From positions 1 to 40,837 of IMG/VR virus record IMGVR_UViG_3300025759_009508: a stretch of DNA of 40,837 bases; one strand, written 5' to 3'. Below the pieces are notes generated by a model. The model was not told the origin of the DNA. It saw only the letters and a list, made by a program, of their open reading frames with translations, and searched no databases. The first letter of the stretch is position 1, and the number at the start of each line of letters is the position of its first letter. The position numbers and the translations under genes were made by a program. Positions 22,686 through 30,507 of this stretch are shown here, in pieces. This DNA is from a virus.

Positions 22686-23410
22686 GAATAGCTTTACTTA
22701 TAATTGGCAGGTTAGATAGTTTTGTAAAAGATTATGATTCTTTAAAAGAGATAGTTCTTGATAAGTTATCTCCCGATATTTTTTTCTCAGGACATCCAAA
22801 CAAGAGTGGAATCGATTATTGTAATCAAAAAATTAAAGAACTTTGGAATCCTAAGAAATATCTTCTTAGAGAATATACTGATGAAATTAGAAAAGAAGTT
22901 CATCCAGATGATAGTAAATTTGATAGAAGAAAACGAGCAGAAGCAACACCGCATACATGGTTATCTGGAATGTATAATTTAAAAAAGTCGAATGAATTTA
23001 AAATGGAGTATGAGAAAGAAAATAATTTTACTTATGATCTATGCTTAAAGGCCAGAGCTGATGCTTTGTGGCATACTTTTATAAAAGAAAAGGAGTTGGA
23101 AAGAGCAAGGATTGATGATAATATTTTAATTCCAACTGCTTGGGATTTTAAATCTGTAAACAAGTTTGGAGTGTCTGATACTTCTGCTTTGTGTAATTCT
23201 GAGACTATGAATAAGTATTCATCTCTCATTGATTGTGTTGATCAATATTTCGATGAGGGGAATGCTTTCCATCCAGAAACATATAATGGAATTCATATAG
23301 ATAGAATGGGATTAACAAGAATACCGGTTAATGGTGGAATAGATCCCTTTACAAATCAACCTAATAAGTCTGGTTGGTTTGTAATAGACCCTGACAGACG
23401 TTCTTGGTAA
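22682..23410 (+). CDS. Putative glycosyltransferase, CGQMRTF family (copy 2)
   Basis: 242 aa. Seen: MRIALLIIGRLDSFVKDYDS (I-G-R-x-x-x-F in place of CGQMRTF), DIFFSGH, NFTYDLCLKARADALW (R-A-D in place of RSRPD) and NGIHIDRMGLTRIPVNGG. Length and motif order match the genes at 20790 and 23414. ATGA overlap with the methyltransferase. Donor unknown. Confidence 0.55.
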   Translation: MRIALLIIGRLDSFVKDYDSLKEIVLDKLSPDIFFSGHPNKSGIDYCNQKIKELWNPKKYLLREYTDEIRKEVHPDDSKFDRRKRAEATPHTWLSGMYNLKKSNEFKMEYEKENNFTYDLCLKARADALWHTFIKEKELERARIDDNILIPTAWDFKSVNKFGVSDTSALCNSETMNKYSSLIDCVDQYFDEGNAFHPETYNGIHIDRMGLTRIPVNGGIDPFTNQPNKSGWFVIDPDRRSW

Positions 23411-23413
23411 ATT

Positions 23414-24085
23414 ATGAAAGTTGCTATTTGTTTTTTTGGATATCCTAGATATTATGATCTATGGAAAAATAAATTTGAAAATTTTTATGATGAATGTGAA
23501 GTAGATTACTATGCCCATTTTTGGGAAGAATCAAAATTGGATAAAAAGAAATTGCTTGCTGAGTTTGACTTTAAGGATGTAATTATAGAAAAGCAAAGGG
23601 AAGATTTTTCTGACATACCAGAACAAACAGATCTTTCTAAGATAACAAAAAGTGCATTTCAAACACTTTCTCCACTGTACTCATTGAAAAGGGTTGGTGA
23701 AATTATACAAAAATTTAATGAGGAATATGATTTTGTTATTGTAACAAGAACGGATGTAGGGTGTATTTGTGATGAGTCAATAAAAGATTATGAGATGAAT
23801 AAGGATGAACTTTATTTTTCATATGTTAGGGGTGACGAATGGTTAAACACACATCTTGATGCCAAATGGTTTTGTGCTTCAGCAGATAAAATTTTAAAGA
23901 TCTGTGAAATATACGACAACTTGACAAATTACTTACAAGGTGATAAGATACCTTTGTGCCATCATAGATTATTTTTTCATAGTCTGAGAGAATATCGTGA
24001 AAAAATGAATATGGTATGTGTAAATCCATCTGCCGTAAACGGTGGTTGGGTCTTTTTAAGAAACAGAACGACTTCAGAAATTTAA
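23414..24085 (+). CDS. Putative glycosyltransferase, CGQMRTF family (copy 3)
   Basis: 223 aa. Seen: VAICFFGYPRYYDLWKNKFE, CEVDYYAHFWE, LSPLYSLKRVGEII and YDFVIVTRTDVGCI (T-R-T-D at the R-x-R-x-D place), then HHRLFFHSLREY. The Y-D-x-V-I-x-x-R-x-D strand is shared with the other two copies. Shortest of the three. Donor unknown. Confidence 0.55.
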   Translation: MKVAICFFGYPRYYDLWKNKFENFYDECEVDYYAHFWEESKLDKKKLLAEFDFKDVIIEKQREDFSDIPEQTDLSKITKSAFQTLSPLYSLKRVGEIIQKFNEEYDFVIVTRTDVGCICDESIKDYEMNKDELYFSYVRGDEWLNTHLDAKWFCASADKILKICEIYDNLTNYLQGDKIPLCHHRLFFHSLREYREKMNMVCVNPSAVNGGWVFLRNRTTSEI

Positions 24086-24098
24086 TTACTACTTCAAC

Positions 24099-25526
24099 AT
24101 GAATATTTTATTTCCAATTGCTGGTCTTGGGACTAGGTTTAAAAATAATGGATATATCGATTCCAAACCATTTGTAAATTTTAAAGGCAAATCCTTGATC
24201 GAGTGGTCTCTTTCTTCTTTAAAGATTGCTGGCAAGTACTTTGTCATCGTTAATGGATTAGAAAAAGAATATATTGATATTATTAATAACATTAAAGAAA
24301 AGTATTATCTTAATTTAGAAATTGTTGACATTGGAAAGTCCACACTCGGTCAAGCAGAAACTTGTTTGTTGGGGATTAAGAAAGCAAATATCAATACTTC
24401 CGAACCATTAATCATAACTAATTGTGATCAATATACTCCTTGGAACTCTAACAAGTTTTTAAGTTTTATTAGAAACAATGATCCTGATGGAGTTGTAAGT
24501 ACATACGATCATCCAAACATTGAGGTAGGATCTGATAGTCCTTATAGTCATATTGAACTTGATGAAAATGGTTATGCAACTCGTCTTGCTGAAAAGATTG
24601 CCATATCTCCTTTAGCACTTAATGGCATATTCTATTGGAAAGAGGGAAAATCTTTTATCCAAAGTGCCGAACAATTAATGTCTGATGATACTGATGCTGG
24701 ATGGTCAACTGGTAAAATGTCCTGTGTTAAAGAAAAGTATGTATCTCTTACTTATAATTACCTAATTTCTGAAGGTAAAAAAATTATGAATTATCATATG
24801 GAAGGTGATGAGTTTGTCTCTCTCGGTAGTCCTAACGATATCATGCTTCATATTAAACGTCAGAATGTAATGCAGGCAGTTGAAGATCTTCGTAATGGTA
24901 AACCCATTGTTATGGTCGATGATTATGATCGTGAATTTGAAGGTGATATTGTTCTTGCAGCAGAAAAAGCAACGGCAGAGAATCTTCTCTTCGCAATGCG
25001 TCATGCAAGAGGTTTGATGTGCCTTCCTTGCACACAAGAGAAACTGGATCAGTTTGGTATTCCTATGATGAACTCTAACGGGTGTGATGAGTTTGGAACT
25101 CCTTTTGCTACTAGTATTGATGCTGTTGAGGGAGCTACAACTGGTATGTCTGTTAATGATCGTGTAGCAACTATCTCTACTTTCTTATCAGATTCTTCTG
25201 AACCAAAATCCCTTGCTCAACCAGGACACCTGTTCCCTCTTCGTGCCCGTCCAGGACTTCTTAGTGAGAGACGTGGACATACTGAAGGTTGTGTAGAGAT
25301 TCTGAAACTTGCTGATATGAAGCAAGTTGGAGTAATCATTGAGATTATGGATGAGTATGGTAAAATGATCAAAGGAGACAATCTGAAACAATTTGCTGAT
25401 ATCTACAATCTTACATTTGTCTCTATTGAGGAACTTCATGATGAAGTTTACAATAAAAATTCTGTAGGTAGTGTTCCATTGTCTGTTGTTGATGAAGAAA
25501 CACTTGAGTCTATGGCAAAGATTTAA
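24099..25526 (+). CDS. Fusion: sugar nucleotidyltransferase-like domain + 3,4-dihydroxy-2-butanone-4-phosphate synthase (RibB)
   Basis: 475 aa. N-domain, about 1-250: FPIAGLGTRF (5-14), SKPFVNFKGKSLIEW, ITNCDQYTPW (106-115, D110 a likely metal ligand) and LSPxxLNG-like PLALNGIFYW, i.e. the NTP-transferase fold of sugar-phosphate nucleotidyltransferases. C-domain, about 257-450: VDDYDREFEGDIVL (273-286), RGLMCLP, TTGMSVNDRVATI, PGHLFPLRA, RRGHTEG (391-397) and EIMDEYG. Every active-site segment of RibB is kept, including the two metal ligands (E in DREFEGD and H394). RibB turns ribulose-5-phosphate into L-3,4-dihydroxy-2-butanone-4-phosphate plus formate. ATG 24870 (M258) might also start a free RibB. 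No other riboflavin gene is near; the fusion points to glycan use of the C4 product, which is inference. Confidence 0.87.
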   Translation: MNILFPIAGLGTRFKNNGYIDSKPFVNFKGKSLIEWSLSSLKIAGKYFVIVNGLEKEYIDIINNIKEKYYLNLEIVDIGKSTLGQAETCLLGIKKANINTSEPLIITNCDQYTPWNSNKFLSFIRNNDPDGVVSTYDHPNIEVGSDSPYSHIELDENGYATRLAEKIAISPLALNGIFYWKEGKSFIQSAEQLMSDDTDAGWSTGKMSCVKEKYVSLTYNYLISEGKKIMNYHMEGDEFVSLGSPNDIMLHIKRQNVMQAVEDLRNGKPIVMVDDYDREFEGDIVLAAEKATAENLLFAMRHARGLMCLPCTQEKLDQFGIPMMNSNGCDEFGTPFATSIDAVEGATTGMSVNDRVATISTFLSDSSEPKSLAQPGHLFPLRARPGLLSERRGHTEGCVEILKLADMKQVGVIIEIMDEYGKMIKGDNLKQFADIYNLTFVSIEELHDEVYNKNSVGSVPLSVVDEETLESMAKI

Positions 25527-26488
25527 TGGAATTTACGACTAGAGCATATAATAGTTTTACTCTAAATCCTCAAACCAAAGCTAGTGTTATTAAGACGAGT
25601 GAAGAAGATAGATTGAAGGGAGAAGCAAACTACTATTTGGATCTTCCTAAAGATTTAAAAGTATTCTTCCCAAGACTAATTGATTGCAACTTACAATCTC
25701 CATACTCTTTAGAGTTAGAATATTATGCTTATAATAATCTTGGAAATGTAATGGTATCATCAGACTATGATGATATTTTTTGGGAAAATGCATTTGATTT
25801 TCTTTTGGGATATATTAATTGTTATAAAAATTCTAAATCAATTGATGCCAATCGTAGAGATTCTCTGTTGATGTTTATTGATAAGACAGAGAAAGAGTAT
25901 GTCAATCTGATGTATAACTTCGATTTCTTTCAAAACTTATTGAAAGAAGAAGAATTTCTTTTGAATGGAAAGATACTTAAATCCTTTGATACTATATGGG
26001 GAGAGATAAAAAAATTTATTGAGACAAAATTAATCGAAGATAAATTTTATTTTATTCATGGTGACCTCTGCTTTAGTAATATTTTGTATGGAGTAAATTC
26101 TATTACAAATGATCTAATTCTTAAGATGATTGATCCTAGAGGTATGTTTGGTGAAACCAAATATTATGGTGATCCTTATTACGATCTGGCAAAAATTTCT
26201 CACTCTTGTAATGGTGGGTATGAGTATTTCATTTATGATAAGTTTAATATAAATGTAATAGATAATCAGTTCGATTTAAAGTTTGAAAACGAATCTAGTA
26301 AACAAAATATTAATAATAAGTTTGTAGATTTGGTCAATAGATTTGGTTTTGATTATAAGAAAATAAGATTGATTGAGGGATGTATATTTATTGGTATGTG
26401 TGCTAGACATTATGATAGTCTAGAAAGACAGAAGGCAATGTTTATTACTGGACTGAATATTTTGAATGAAATCTATGAGACACTATAA
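25526..26488 (+). CDS. APH/choline-kinase-type phosphotransferase
   Basis: 320 aa, overlapping the fusion's stop by one base. Seen: FYFIHGDLCFSNILYG (HGD at 178-180), then LKMIDPRGMFGETKYYGDPYYDLAKISHS (D203 as metal ligand, written here only for its position). HGDxxxxN...IDP/D-x-x...GDPxxDLA is the catalytic and Brenner motif of aminoglycoside/choline/homoserine kinases. N-lobe is weakly conserved. It likely phosphorylates a small alcohol or sugar; between a nucleotidyltransferase and a HAD phosphatase this looks like a 'kinase - nucleotidyltransferase' activation route. Substrate unknown. Confidence 0.75.
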   Translation: MEFTTRAYNSFTLNPQTKASVIKTSEEDRLKGEANYYLDLPKDLKVFFPRLIDCNLQSPYSLELEYYAYNNLGNVMVSSDYDDIFWENAFDFLLGYINCYKNSKSIDANRRDSLLMFIDKTEKEYVNLMYNFDFFQNLLKEEEFLLNGKILKSFDTIWGEIKKFIETKLIEDKFYFIHGDLCFSNILYGVNSITNDLILKMIDPRGMFGETKYYGDPYYDLAKISHSCNGGYEYFIYDKFNINVIDNQFDLKFENESSKQNINNKFVDLVNRFGFDYKKIRLIEGCIFIGMCARHYDSLERQKAMFITGLNILNEIYETL

Positions 26489-26831
26489 ATTTTGTTTTGA
26501 TCTTGACGGAACTCTCTGCCATATAAGAAAGGAAGGTGAACATTATAGTGATGTAAAACCAATTCCTGGAGCAATAGAGACTCTTCAAAAACTAAAAGCA
26601 GAAGGTCATTACATTATTATAATGACTGCTAGGAACATGGTTACTCATAATAATAACTTGGGTAAAATTATTGCCAAGCAATCACCTATTGTGGTAGAAT
26701 GGCTAGATAAACACGGTATTCCTTATGATGAACTTCATTTTGGAAAACCAGTTGCAGATTTTTATGTTGACGACAAAGCAGTCAGACTAGAAAACTGGAA
26801 AACTTTTAACGAAACTTTAAAACAATTATGA
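26466..26831 (+). CDS. HAD-superfamily phosphatase
   Basis: 121 aa (or 118 from ATG 26475); overlaps the kinase gene by 23 bases. Seen: FCFDLDGTLC (motif I, DxD, about 9-18), IIIMTARN (motif II), LHFGKPVADFYVDDKA (motifs III/IV, K and DD). A capless HAD of the small type often found in capsule and LPS gene clusters. Removes phosphate from a small sugar or alcohol phosphate. ATGA overlap with the transaldolase-like gene suggests the two act in one route. Confidence 0.8.
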   Translation: MKSMRHYKFCFDLDGTLCHIRKEGEHYSDVKPIPGAIETLQKLKAEGHYIIIMTARNMVTHNNNLGKIIAKQSPIVVEWLDKHGIPYDELHFGKPVADFYVDDKAVRLENWKTFNETLKQL

Positions 26832-27637
26832 GAGACTTTTTCTTTGATACTGCTAATGTAGATTTCATAAAATCTACTATGGATAAGTATGGATCCGATA
26901 TTAATCCAAAATTCGTTCGTGGTGTGACTACAAACCCAAATGCCTTTAGTAAGGTAGATAAGTATCACCTAGATGAATGGTTGGATCATGCGGTAGTCAT
27001 GGGCAAATTGGTTGCAGATATCCGTGGAGATAATGAAGGTGAGATTCATATTCAAGCACCTTATTCTCATCTTGATCCTGAAGTAATTCTTGAGTATGCT
27101 AAGATTATTACTAATGCAACTCAAGGAACTTGTAAGGTTGGTATGAAAATTCCTCCCTATCAAAAAGCTTTAGAATATGTTGATCAATTTAATGAATATG
27201 TAATCACTAATGTTACTGGTCTTGCAGATTCTTCAACTGCACTAAAGTGTTGTACTTATGACGTTGGATATATCAGCATCATTCCTGGTCGCATGGAAGA
27301 GGTTGGAATTGATGCACAATCTGCTATTGCTTTTGTGAATCAGTGTAACTTTGGAAATACTGAAATCATCACTGGTAGTCAAAGAACTACCGAACAGATC
27401 ATTTATTCTTTCTATCTTGATACTGTTCCTACCATTGGTGAGAAGTGCTGGGCAGACATTTTCCAAGGAGATAACTTCCAACGCATTCTTAATATGGAGT
27501 ATGGTTACGAATCAGTTGGTCCTTTTAGTCCAACTATCTCTGATGATAATATTAATCTATCTCTTGCTTTCTTTGAACAGATGAATAAACTCGGAGATAC
27601 TGCCCGTAAAGATTTGGAACAAAAAATTTCCCAATGA
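26828..27637 (+). CDS. Divergent transaldolase-family aldolase in the glycan island
   Basis: 269 aa. Seen: FFFDTANVDFIKSTM (4-18), RGVTTNPNAFSKV (31-43), CKVGMKIPPYQKALEYV (102-118, K107 the likely Schiff-base lysine), TNVTGLADSSTALKCC, YISIIPGRMEEVGIDA and IITGSQRTTEQ. The order matches TalC/fructose-6-phosphate aldolase proteins (DTAD, TTNP, IKVP, PFVGR, AASxR). It is about 50 residues longer than the talC copy at 35483 and differs strongly from it. Class I aldolase chemistry on a sugar phosphate is expected; the place next to HAD, kinase and RibB fusion suggests making a special sugar, not pentose-phosphate flux. Confidence 0.8.
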   Translation: MRDFFFDTANVDFIKSTMDKYGSDINPKFVRGVTTNPNAFSKVDKYHLDEWLDHAVVMGKLVADIRGDNEGEIHIQAPYSHLDPEVILEYAKIITNATQGTCKVGMKIPPYQKALEYVDQFNEYVITNVTGLADSSTALKCCTYDVGYISIIPGRMEEVGIDAQSAIAFVNQCNFGNTEIITGSQRTTEQIIYSFYLDTVPTIGEKCWADIFQGDNFQRILNMEYGYESVGPFSPTISDDNINLSLAFFEQMNKLGDTARKDLEQKISQ

Positions 27638-28584
27638 AGATAGCTTTTCATGATAATGCCCTCTCTTTGAGGGGGACTACTGTAGCAATTTATGATTGGG
27701 CATATTGGACTAGACACTATCTTGGTCTTGATCCAATTATCATGTATGATAATAAAAATAAATTTAATGATGTAGGAGTTATTGAAAAATTTTCAAAAGA
27801 GTTTTCTGTTTTTTCATATAATGATAAGTCTGAAATAGATAAGATTCTATCTCAAAATAAATGTGATGCTTTCCTTATGGAGAAGGGTGGTAAACCGGAC
27901 GGAATTATTTCTACAGTAGCAAAGAATTTGGTCAATGCTATTTCGGTATGTTCTGTCTCCGATATTCATGGTGATGTATATGCCATGGGATCAAAGTGGT
28001 TATCAAAGATAACTGATTATCAGATTCCATATGTACCATATATGGTACATCTTCCGGATGTTGAGGAAGATATGAGAGAAGAACTATCTATCCCTAAAGA
28101 CTCTTTGGTTTTCGGTAGAAATGGTGGATGGGAAACTTTTGATTTGCCTTTTGTAAAGCAGGCAATAAAACAAGTATTGGATGAAAGATCTGATGTCTGG
28201 TTTATTTTTCAGTTCACTGAACCTTTTATTGAACATGAGAGAGTGATCTACTTACCTGGAACTTCTGATATGAATATTAAGGTGAGGTTTATTAATACTT
28301 GTGATGCTATGCTTCATGCTAGGCATGTTGGTGAATCGTTTGGACTTTCCTGTGCAGAGTTTTCAATTAGAAATAAACCTATCATTACTTATGAAAAATC
28401 GCCGGAAAGAAATCATATAGATACACTTGGAGAAAAGGGGATATACTTTGAAACTGAATCTGATATTTTACATATTCTGAAAAATTTAGACAAGGTGGAA
28501 ATAAATTCTTTGCAATGGAATTGTTATCAAGACTACACTCCAGAAAAAGTTTGCCAAAAATTTAAGGAAATTTATTTGAATTGA
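27634..28584 (+). CDS. GT4-like glycosyltransferase
   Basis: 316 aa. Seen: MKIAFHDNALSLRGTTVAIYDWA at the start (shown split here as family-like G-T loop), VYLPD-like MVHLPDVEEDMREEL, FGRNGGWETFDLPF, CDAMLHARHVGESFGLSCAE (E-S-F-G-L-x-x-x-E, about 228-247) and IITYEKSPERNHIDTLGEKG. The ESFGLxxxE element is the GT4-type donor-phosphate motif of GT-B enzymes. ATGA overlap with the previous gene. Donor unknown. Confidence 0.68.
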   Translation: MKIAFHDNALSLRGTTVAIYDWAYWTRHYLGLDPIIMYDNKNKFNDVGVIEKFSKEFSVFSYNDKSEIDKILSQNKCDAFLMEKGGKPDGIISTVAKNLVNAISVCSVSDIHGDVYAMGSKWLSKITDYQIPYVPYMVHLPDVEEDMREELSIPKDSLVFGRNGGWETFDLPFVKQAIKQVLDERSDVWFIFQFTEPFIEHERVIYLPGTSDMNIKVRFINTCDAMLHARHVGESFGLSCAEFSIRNKPIITYEKSPERNHIDTLGEKGIYFETESDILHILKNLDKVEINSLQWNCYQDYTPEKVCQKFKEIYLN

Positions 28585-28585
28585 T

Positions 28586-29479
28586 ATGAAATCATTAGTA
28601 ACAGGGGGAGCAGGATTCATTGGATCTCACATTGTAGATAAACTTCTTGAGATGGGTCATGAAGTTGTTTGTTATGATAATGAGAGTGCAGAATCTAATG
28701 AAGATTTTTATAGAAATCCTAAGGCTTACAATATAAAAGGTGATATTAGAGACTATAAGTTATTGAAAAACTCAATGACTAATATCGATTATGTGTTTCA
28801 TCTTGCTGCCGAGTCTAGAATTCAACCTGCTATTTTGAATCCTATTGAGGCAGTCAGTGTGAACTGTGTAGGCACGGTTACTGTTCTTCAGTGTGCCCGT
28901 GAGGCAGGTGTAAAGAAAGTAATCTATTCTTCTACTTCATCTGGTTATGGATTCAATGAACCTCCCAATGATGAACTTCAGAGTGATGATTGTCTGAATC
29001 CTTATTCAGTATCTAAAGTTACTGGTGAAAAACTTTGTAAGATGTATACTAACTTGTTTGGATTGAAAACAGTTTTTCTCAGATACTTCAATGTATATGG
29101 AGAAAGGCAACCTCTGAAGGGTCAATATGCCCCTGTAATAGGCATCTTCTTACGTCAACGTGCAGGTAAAGAATCTCTTACAATCGTTGGGGATGGAGAG
29201 CAACGTAGAGATTTTACGCATGTTTCTGATGTTGTGTCTGCTAATATTTTGGCAGCAACAAAAGAAGTTCATGATATGAATTATGGACAGTTATATAACG
29301 TTGGTAATGGAGTAAATTATTCCATCAATGAAATTGCCGATGCCATTTCTAGTAATCAAATAAACATTCCACCAAGAATTGGAGAGTCAAGAGTAACTCT
29401 TGCGAATAATAATAAATTAAAAAGAACCTTTGAGTGGGAACCAAAAGTAAACTTAATGGATTGGATTTCTGATCAATGA
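28586..29479 (+). CDS. NAD-dependent sugar-nucleotide epimerase/dehydratase (SDR)
   Basis: 297 aa. Seen: SLVTGGAGFIGSHIVDKLL (3-21), GDIRD, VFHLAAESRIQPAI, VIYSSTSSGYG, NPYSVSKVTGE (YxxxK), RYFNVYGERQPLKGQYAPVI, GDGEQRRDFTHVSDVV and YNVGNGVNYSINEIA. A typical extended SDR close to UDP-GlcNAc/UDP-glucose 4-epimerases; the family member cannot be named from the motifs. It supplies a modified nucleotide sugar to one of the island's transferases. Two bases separate it from the gene before. Confidence 0.85.
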   Translation: MKSLVTGGAGFIGSHIVDKLLEMGHEVVCYDNESAESNEDFYRNPKAYNIKGDIRDYKLLKNSMTNIDYVFHLAAESRIQPAILNPIEAVSVNCVGTVTVLQCAREAGVKKVIYSSTSSGYGFNEPPNDELQSDDCLNPYSVSKVTGEKLCKMYTNLFGLKTVFLRYFNVYGERQPLKGQYAPVIGIFLRQRAGKESLTIVGDGEQRRDFTHVSDVVSANILAATKEVHDMNYGQLYNVGNGVNYSINEIADAISSNQINIPPRIGESRVTLANNNKLKRTFEWEPKVNLMDWISDQ

Positions 29480-30186
29480 ATCTTATTATAGAATATTTTA
29501 ACTCTCGTAATCATATGAGAAACGGAGAGTATCTTTATTGTCTCCATCAAAATCTTGCCAATGATTTGATTGATAAGGTTTATATTTTTATGGAAGGTGA
29601 TTCGGAACTAAACTTCGATTCTCCTAAAATTCATAGAATAGTGAGAAAAAATAGACCAACTTATAAAGATCTTTTTGATTTTTGTAATCAAGAGTTGGAA
29701 GATCAAATCTGTATAGTTGCAAATGCAGATATTATTTTTGATGATACTCTTCGATTCTTCAAGAGTCTTAATATGGAAAAACAATTTTATGCATTGAGTC
29801 GATGGGAAATATCTACTACAGATGGTAAGAACTGGGAAGTTGAACCATATGATAATTCAGCATCACAAGACTCTTGGATTTTTAAAACTCCAATACCAAC
29901 ATGTAATGCTATGAATTATACGATGGGTAAACCTGGTTGTGATAATAAGATTACATATCATATGAGAGAACTTGGATATACCTGTCGTAATCCTGGTAAG
30001 AAAGTAGTTACGATTCATTTTCATCCCACTAACTTTAGAACTTATGATATAAGAACTGATAGAGTTCCGGGACCTTATTTGTTGATTGCTCCTGTGGATA
30101 ATTTTTCAGGAGAACCAGTTTATATTGATATTGACGGATTTGATGAGCAAGGTAGAGCATACATTATACAAAAAAGTAGTGAATGA
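29476..30186 (+). CDS. Putative glycosyltransferase, last gene of the island
   Basis: 236 aa. Seen: NLIIEYFNSRNHMRNGEYLYCL, IHRIVRKNRPTYKDLFDFCN and ICIVANADIIFDDTL, where N-A-D-I stands at a DxD-like site, then ALSRWEIS and a DSWIF segment followed by GKPGCDNKITYHM. 'ANADI.FD.TL...ALSRWE...DSW.F..P...GxPGCDN' is a pattern seen in bacterial capsule-type transferases. It ends just before a strong terminator-promoter unit that closes the island. Confidence 0.6.
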   Translation: MNLIIEYFNSRNHMRNGEYLYCLHQNLANDLIDKVYIFMEGDSELNFDSPKIHRIVRKNRPTYKDLFDFCNQELEDQICIVANADIIFDDTLRFFKSLNMEKQFYALSRWEISTTDGKNWEVEPYDNSASQDSWIFKTPIPTCNAMNYTMGKPGCDNKITYHMRELGYTCRNPGKKVVTIHFHPTNFRTYDIRTDRVPGPYLLIAPVDNFSGEPVYIDIDGFDEQGRAYIIQKSSE

Positions 30187-30189
30187 CAC

Positions 30190-30228
30190 AGAGAGGGGCT
30201 TGACCTCTCTTTATTTTTCCTATATAAT
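30190..30228 (+). promoter_or_regulatory. Terminator closing the island, fused with the hli promoter
   Basis: AGAGAGG (30190-30196) pairs perfectly with CCTCTCT (30204-30210), then TTATTTTT: terminator. TTGACC (30200-30205), 17 bases, TATAAT (30223-30228): a near-consensus promoter whose -35 lies in the hairpin loop. One short segment ends one operon and starts the next. Confidence 0.85.
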
Positions 30229-30255
30229 ACTGTAATGTTTCTTCACAAAACTCAA

Positions 30256-30474
30256 ATGACTGTAACAACCGAAGACGGTGGACGCACAAACATGTGGGCC
30301 ACTGAACCCCGTATGTATGTCGATCCCTCTTATACTGAGGCATATGGTCTTGAGACACATGCAGAACGTGCAGAGAAACTCAATGGTCGCACTGCAATGA
30401 TTGGATTTGCTGCTGCCCTGGTTTCTTATGCTACGACTGGTAGTGTGTTCTTTTTCGGACTCTTTGGTTTCTGA
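30256..30474 (+). CDS. hli: High-light-inducible protein
   Basis: 72 aa from ATG 30256. An in-frame ATG at 30235 exists, but the promoter's -10 ends at 30228, so the transcript would start at about that ATG; 30256 is preferred. Seen: a polar N-terminus, then AERAEKLNGRTAMIGFAAAL, the chlorophyll-binding helix with ExxNGRxAMxGF, and a hydrophobic end. Hli proteins protect photosystems from excess light by quenching or carrying chlorophyll and act in the thylakoid membrane. A common cyanophage auxiliary gene, placed upstream of petF and psbA. Confidence 0.93.
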   Translation: MTVTTEDGGRTNMWATEPRMYVDPSYTEAYGLETHAERAEKLNGRTAMIGFAAALVSYATTGSVFFFGLFGF

Positions 30475-30478
30475 GTAC

Positions 30479-30507
30479 TTGACAATGTATCAAATCTTGT
30501 TTACAAT
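30479..30507 (+). promoter_or_regulatory. Promoter for petF
   Basis: TTGACA (30479-30484), 17 bases, TACAAT (30502-30507). Overlaps the start of a 28-codon ORF. Confidence 0.7.

Noticed and set aside
24099-25526. The RibB fusion as two genes joined by a missed stop or frameshift
   Set aside because: The frame is open for 475 codons with both domains complete and no motif lost at the junction; only reads could show an error.
30235-30255. Upstream ATG for the first hli gene
   Set aside because: It lies only 7 bases after the -10 box, so it would be at or before the transcription start; ATG 30256 is better.
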